59,240 nt of DNA from a virus. Position 1 is the first letter of the stretch; the number at the start of each line of letters is the position of its first letter. The position numbers and the translations under genes were made by a program. Of this stretch, positions 57,129 to 59,240 are shown in pieces. The stretch spans positions 1 to 59,240 of IMG/VR virus record IMGVR_UViG_3300036791_000126, one strand, 5' to 3'. The notes below the pieces were generated by a model. The model saw nothing but the letters and a program-made list of their open reading frames with translations, ran no database searches and had not been told where the DNA came from.

Positions 57129-57530
57129 ATGGCTGGTGCACACGGTAACTTTGTTCTCGATAAGGGTTATCGCGCTGGTGCTGTTCTTACGAAGTATCGC
57201 GCTGTAAAGTTCCTGCCTGGTCAGACTGAAACGTCGGTGGTTCCAGTTGCTGCAATCACTGATGTTATCGCTGGTGTTGTACAGTTCGGAGTATCTGCCA
57301 CAGAGCTTCCGCGTGGTAAGGGTGCCTCTTGTCGCACGATGGGCGAGACGATCATGGAAGCTGCTGCCGCAATTCCACTTGGTTCGATCGTAGCTATCAA
57401 TGCGTCTGGTCAGGCTGTCGTTGCTACGACTGGCGCACGTGTTATCGGTACCTGCACGGGCGCCCCTGCTCTGAATCCTCTCGATCAGATCACTGTTCGT
57501 CTTGAGCCTTACGCAGGTTTGGCGCCGTAA
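57129..57530 (+). CDS. Capsid decoration / stabilisation protein
   Basis: The protein has 133 residues. The order KYRAVKFLPGQTETSVVPV, AAITDVIAGVVQFGVSA, LGSIVAINASGQAV and GARVIGTCTGA is that of DUF2190-like small decoration proteins encoded before the capsid gene in Mu-like head modules. It would trimerise on capsid surfaces. Identification by position and pattern. Confidence 0.75.
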   Translation: MAGAHGNFVLDKGYRAGAVLTKYRAVKFLPGQTETSVVPVAAITDVIAGVVQFGVSATELPRGKGASCRTMGETIMEAAAAIPLGSIVAINASGQAVVATTGARVIGTCTGAPALNPLDQITVRLEPYAGLAP

Positions 57531-57565
57531 ACCCACAATTATTCGGAAGGTGGTGAGACTACTCA

Positions 57566-58573
57566 ATGTACGATCCAGGTACCCTTTACGTAGATCCTAT
57601 CCTGACCAACTTCTCTGTTGGTTTTAAGGATCAGGCTCTCTACGGAGATAGAATCTTCCCCCCTACTCCCGTAATGACTCAGTCGGGAAGGTACCGCGTA
57701 TTCGACAGAAGCAACTGGCTAGTGTTCGAGTCGGGACGCGAACCGGGAACGGTCGCAAATGAAATCTTGGGTGCGAAGTGGAGTGAGGATACATTCTACA
57801 CTCGCGAGCGTTCCCTACAAGTCCCGATTTACGATGAAGAGCGTCAGCAGCTCACGTCTCAGGGTGGTTATGCTAACCCCGTGTTCGGTGGCCCTATGCA
57901 GATCAACCCTGAGTTGGATGCTACTAACCTCGCTACGCGCTCACTGATGCTCGATCACGAATTGAAGGTCAGCACTCTCGTTCGTGATCCGTCTCAGTAT
58001 GGTACGAACAACAAGACAGTGTTGTCGGGTGCATCTCAGTGGGATAACTACACTGGTGGCACGACTTCTACGTCGAACCCGGTTAACGATATCCTCGTGG
58101 GTATGCGTGCTATTTATGCTGCCACGTACAGATATCCCAACACGCTTGTCATTCCTGCGCTGGGAATGTCGTACATCGAGAACCATCCTCGTGTGGTTGA
58201 TCGCTTCAAGACGTTCAGCCTGACGATGGCTAATGCGTTCCAGCTTCTGACTGGATTCGAGGGTCAGATTCTTACTGTGGACTCGGTGTATAACACGGCT
58301 AACAATATCGATGCCGCTAACGTTATTTCATCGTTCTGGGGTAAAGATGTGTGGCTCGGTATTGTCGATCCTAACCCTGGACTCCAGCAGATGACGTTCG
58401 GCAAGACGTTCAATCAGATCTATCCTGACGGCTCTATCCGGCCTACGGATCGTTGGCGTGAAGAGCCTCGCAAGGCTGACATCGTTCGTGTGTCAACCAA
58501 GTACGATCTTAAGATCGTGACTCCCGGTGCCGGTTATCTCATTCAGACGGCATTCTCGGCCACAGCATTCTAA
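57566..58573 (+). CDS. Major capsid protein
   Basis: The protein has 335 residues with GGAAGGTGG upstream. The place after protease/scaffold and decoration, length, and order of segments (FSVGFKDQALYGDRIFPP, LDHELKVSTLVRDPSQY, LGMSYIENHPRVVDRFKTF, KADIVRVSTKYDLKIVTPG) fit the HK97-fold major capsid proteins of Mu-like and many actinophages. No N-terminal delta domain is evident, agreeing with a separate scaffold. Confidence 0.88.
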   Translation: MYDPGTLYVDPILTNFSVGFKDQALYGDRIFPPTPVMTQSGRYRVFDRSNWLVFESGREPGTVANEILGAKWSEDTFYTRERSLQVPIYDEERQQLTSQGGYANPVFGGPMQINPELDATNLATRSLMLDHELKVSTLVRDPSQYGTNNKTVLSGASQWDNYTGGTTSTSNPVNDILVGMRAIYAATYRYPNTLVIPALGMSYIENHPRVVDRFKTFSLTMANAFQLLTGFEGQILTVDSVYNTANNIDAANVISSFWGKDVWLGIVDPNPGLQQMTFGKTFNQIYPDGSIRPTDRWREEPRKADIVRVSTKYDLKIVTPGAGYLIQTAFSATAF

Positions 58574-58603
58574 TCATTGCCATTCATTAGGAGGTGGAAA
58601 AAC

Positions 58604-58990
58604 ATGGCGACGTTTTATGCGTGGAATAACTTCGATGTAGAAAGAGATGAGTGGGGTCGGTCTGTCAACAGAATCAATGTTGGCGAGGAGATTTCACAGA
58701 GCAAGCTCAAGATCAGTGATGAAGAGTGGCAGGAGCTTGTCGATATCGGTGCAGTTCGCGAGGACAAGTATCCTGAGGATCTTCCACCTGATAAGGCTCC
58801 CGCTGAATATGAGCGTGAGAAGTATGGCGAGGCAATGGCATCTGGTCAGGTTGTCGAAGCCATGAAGTACATGGAAGAGAATCCGCCCGATGAAAGTGAA
58901 ATCACTGGTGGCGAAAAGCAAATTGCACCCAAGACACCTGCACAGACACCACCATCGCAATCAACCACCACGACGACAACAACTAAGTAA
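58604..58990 (+). CDS. Small head protein with acidic tail
   Basis: The protein has 128 residues from the ATG at 58604, with AGGAGGTGG upstream; a longer frame starts at 58577 without a ribosome site. The core (FYAWNNFDVERDEWGRS, NVGEEISQSKLKISDEEWQE) resembles small phage proteins near capsid genes. The last ~25 residues are Pro/Thr/Ser-rich, ending in a run of threonines. Function is unknown. Confidence 0.6.
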   Translation: MATFYAWNNFDVERDEWGRSVNRINVGEEISQSKLKISDEEWQELVDIGAVREDKYPEDLPPDKAPAEYEREKYGEAMASGQVVEAMKYMEENPPDESEITGGEKQIAPKTPAQTPPSQSTTTTTTTK

Positions 58991-59003
58991 GTGGGCGTGA
59001 GCC

Positions 59004-59240
59004 ATGTCGTATAAGGCATTGACACGTCTACATCTCCCGGTGATTGAGAAGGATTACGCTCCGGGTGAGTTGGTGTCCGACGATGATTTGAAGGCTGCTG
59101 GACAGGGTAAAGAGCAAATCGAGCAGTTGAAGGAAAACGGTGCTCTCGGTGGAGAGAATGCTGACTTGCATCCATCGAGTATCGTGCCTCGCCCTGATAT
59201 GCCTACCATCGAACGGGTAGTCATGGAAGCCAAGCAAATC
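59004..59240 (+). CDS. Head accessory protein, cut by window edge
   Basis: There are 79 residues to the end of the window. LTRLHLPVIEKDYAPGELVSDDDLKAAGQG resembles small phage proteins of this position. If the genome is circular, it would continue to base 1. The direct join gives a stop after four codons, whereas the frame offset by one base is open to 106. It may be a full gene of ~82 residues or a longer one broken at the junction. Confidence 0.55.
   Translation, partial: MSYKALTRLHLPVIEKDYAPGELVSDDDLKAAGQGKEQIEQLKENGALGGENADLHPSSIVPRPDMPTIERVVMEAKQI

Overview
The window looks like an essentially complete tailed-phage genome with a contractile tail (myovirus morphology), cut open at an arbitrary point. 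The evidence is a sheath-tube pair, a Mu/P2-like baseplate set and a Mu-like head set (a portal resembling the DUF935 family, an I-type protease with scaffold, a decoration protein). The last genes in the window (terminase, portal, protease, capsid, small head proteins) lead naturally into the first (small head proteins, head-tail connectors, tail), so the molecule is probably circular or circularly permuted. No integrase, excisionase or recognisable lysogeny repressor is visible, which suggests a virulent phage. The host cannot be read directly. Several small protein families, the M23-type endolysin and the secreted lysozyme-like protein resemble those of actinobacteriophages, so an actinobacterial host of moderate GC is my best inference. 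Promoters are TTGACA-N17-TAnnnT with a TGC extension, and ribosome sites are AGGAGG-like.

Layout. (1) 1-22406, plus strand: head-fibre-like and head-tail joining genes, tail terminator, sheath, tube, frameshifted assembly chaperones, tape measure, LysM protein, enzyme-bearing hub, collagen-containing spike/fibre, a clan-A-like glycosidase, gp25-, J- and I-like baseplate proteins, and a tail-collar fibre. The block ends in convergent terminators. (2) 48482-22571, minus strand: first a long series of small early genes with unusual intergenic structures, then replication and recombination genes (SNF2-like helicase, RecB-like nuclease, RecA-like ATPase, SSB-like protein, primase-helicase, dNMP kinase, a DNA polymerase A fused to a uracil-DNA-glycosylase-like domain, RuvC-like resolvase), then lysis (M23 endolysin, holin candidate, proline-rich protein, secreted lysozyme-like protein). 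(3) 48483-49047: a divergent non-coding region packed with short tandem repeats, a good candidate for a control region or origin. (4) 49048-59240, plus strand: an unusually GC-rich orphan gene, small acidic proteins, terminase, portal, an HNH-AP2 endonuclease, protease/scaffold, decoration protein, major capsid protein and head accessory genes.

The least ordinary signals are in the minus-strand early region. There are at least five near-identical extended -10 promoters; a recurrent AACGGGAG start-associated sequence; six small proteins sharing an MPL..DKI..IYA N-terminus on different bodies; and several large intergenic structures within about 3 kb (a D-arm-less tRNA-like element, an interlocked pseudoknot, two related multi-arm junctions, and a nested inverted repeat). 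A dispersed ~33-bp motif beginning CCTGTGC recurs about a dozen times on both strands, inside and between genes. Two HNH-AP2 endonuclease genes sit in unrelated operons. A nested in-frame scaffold start and a -1 frameshift at the chaperone genes are also supported.
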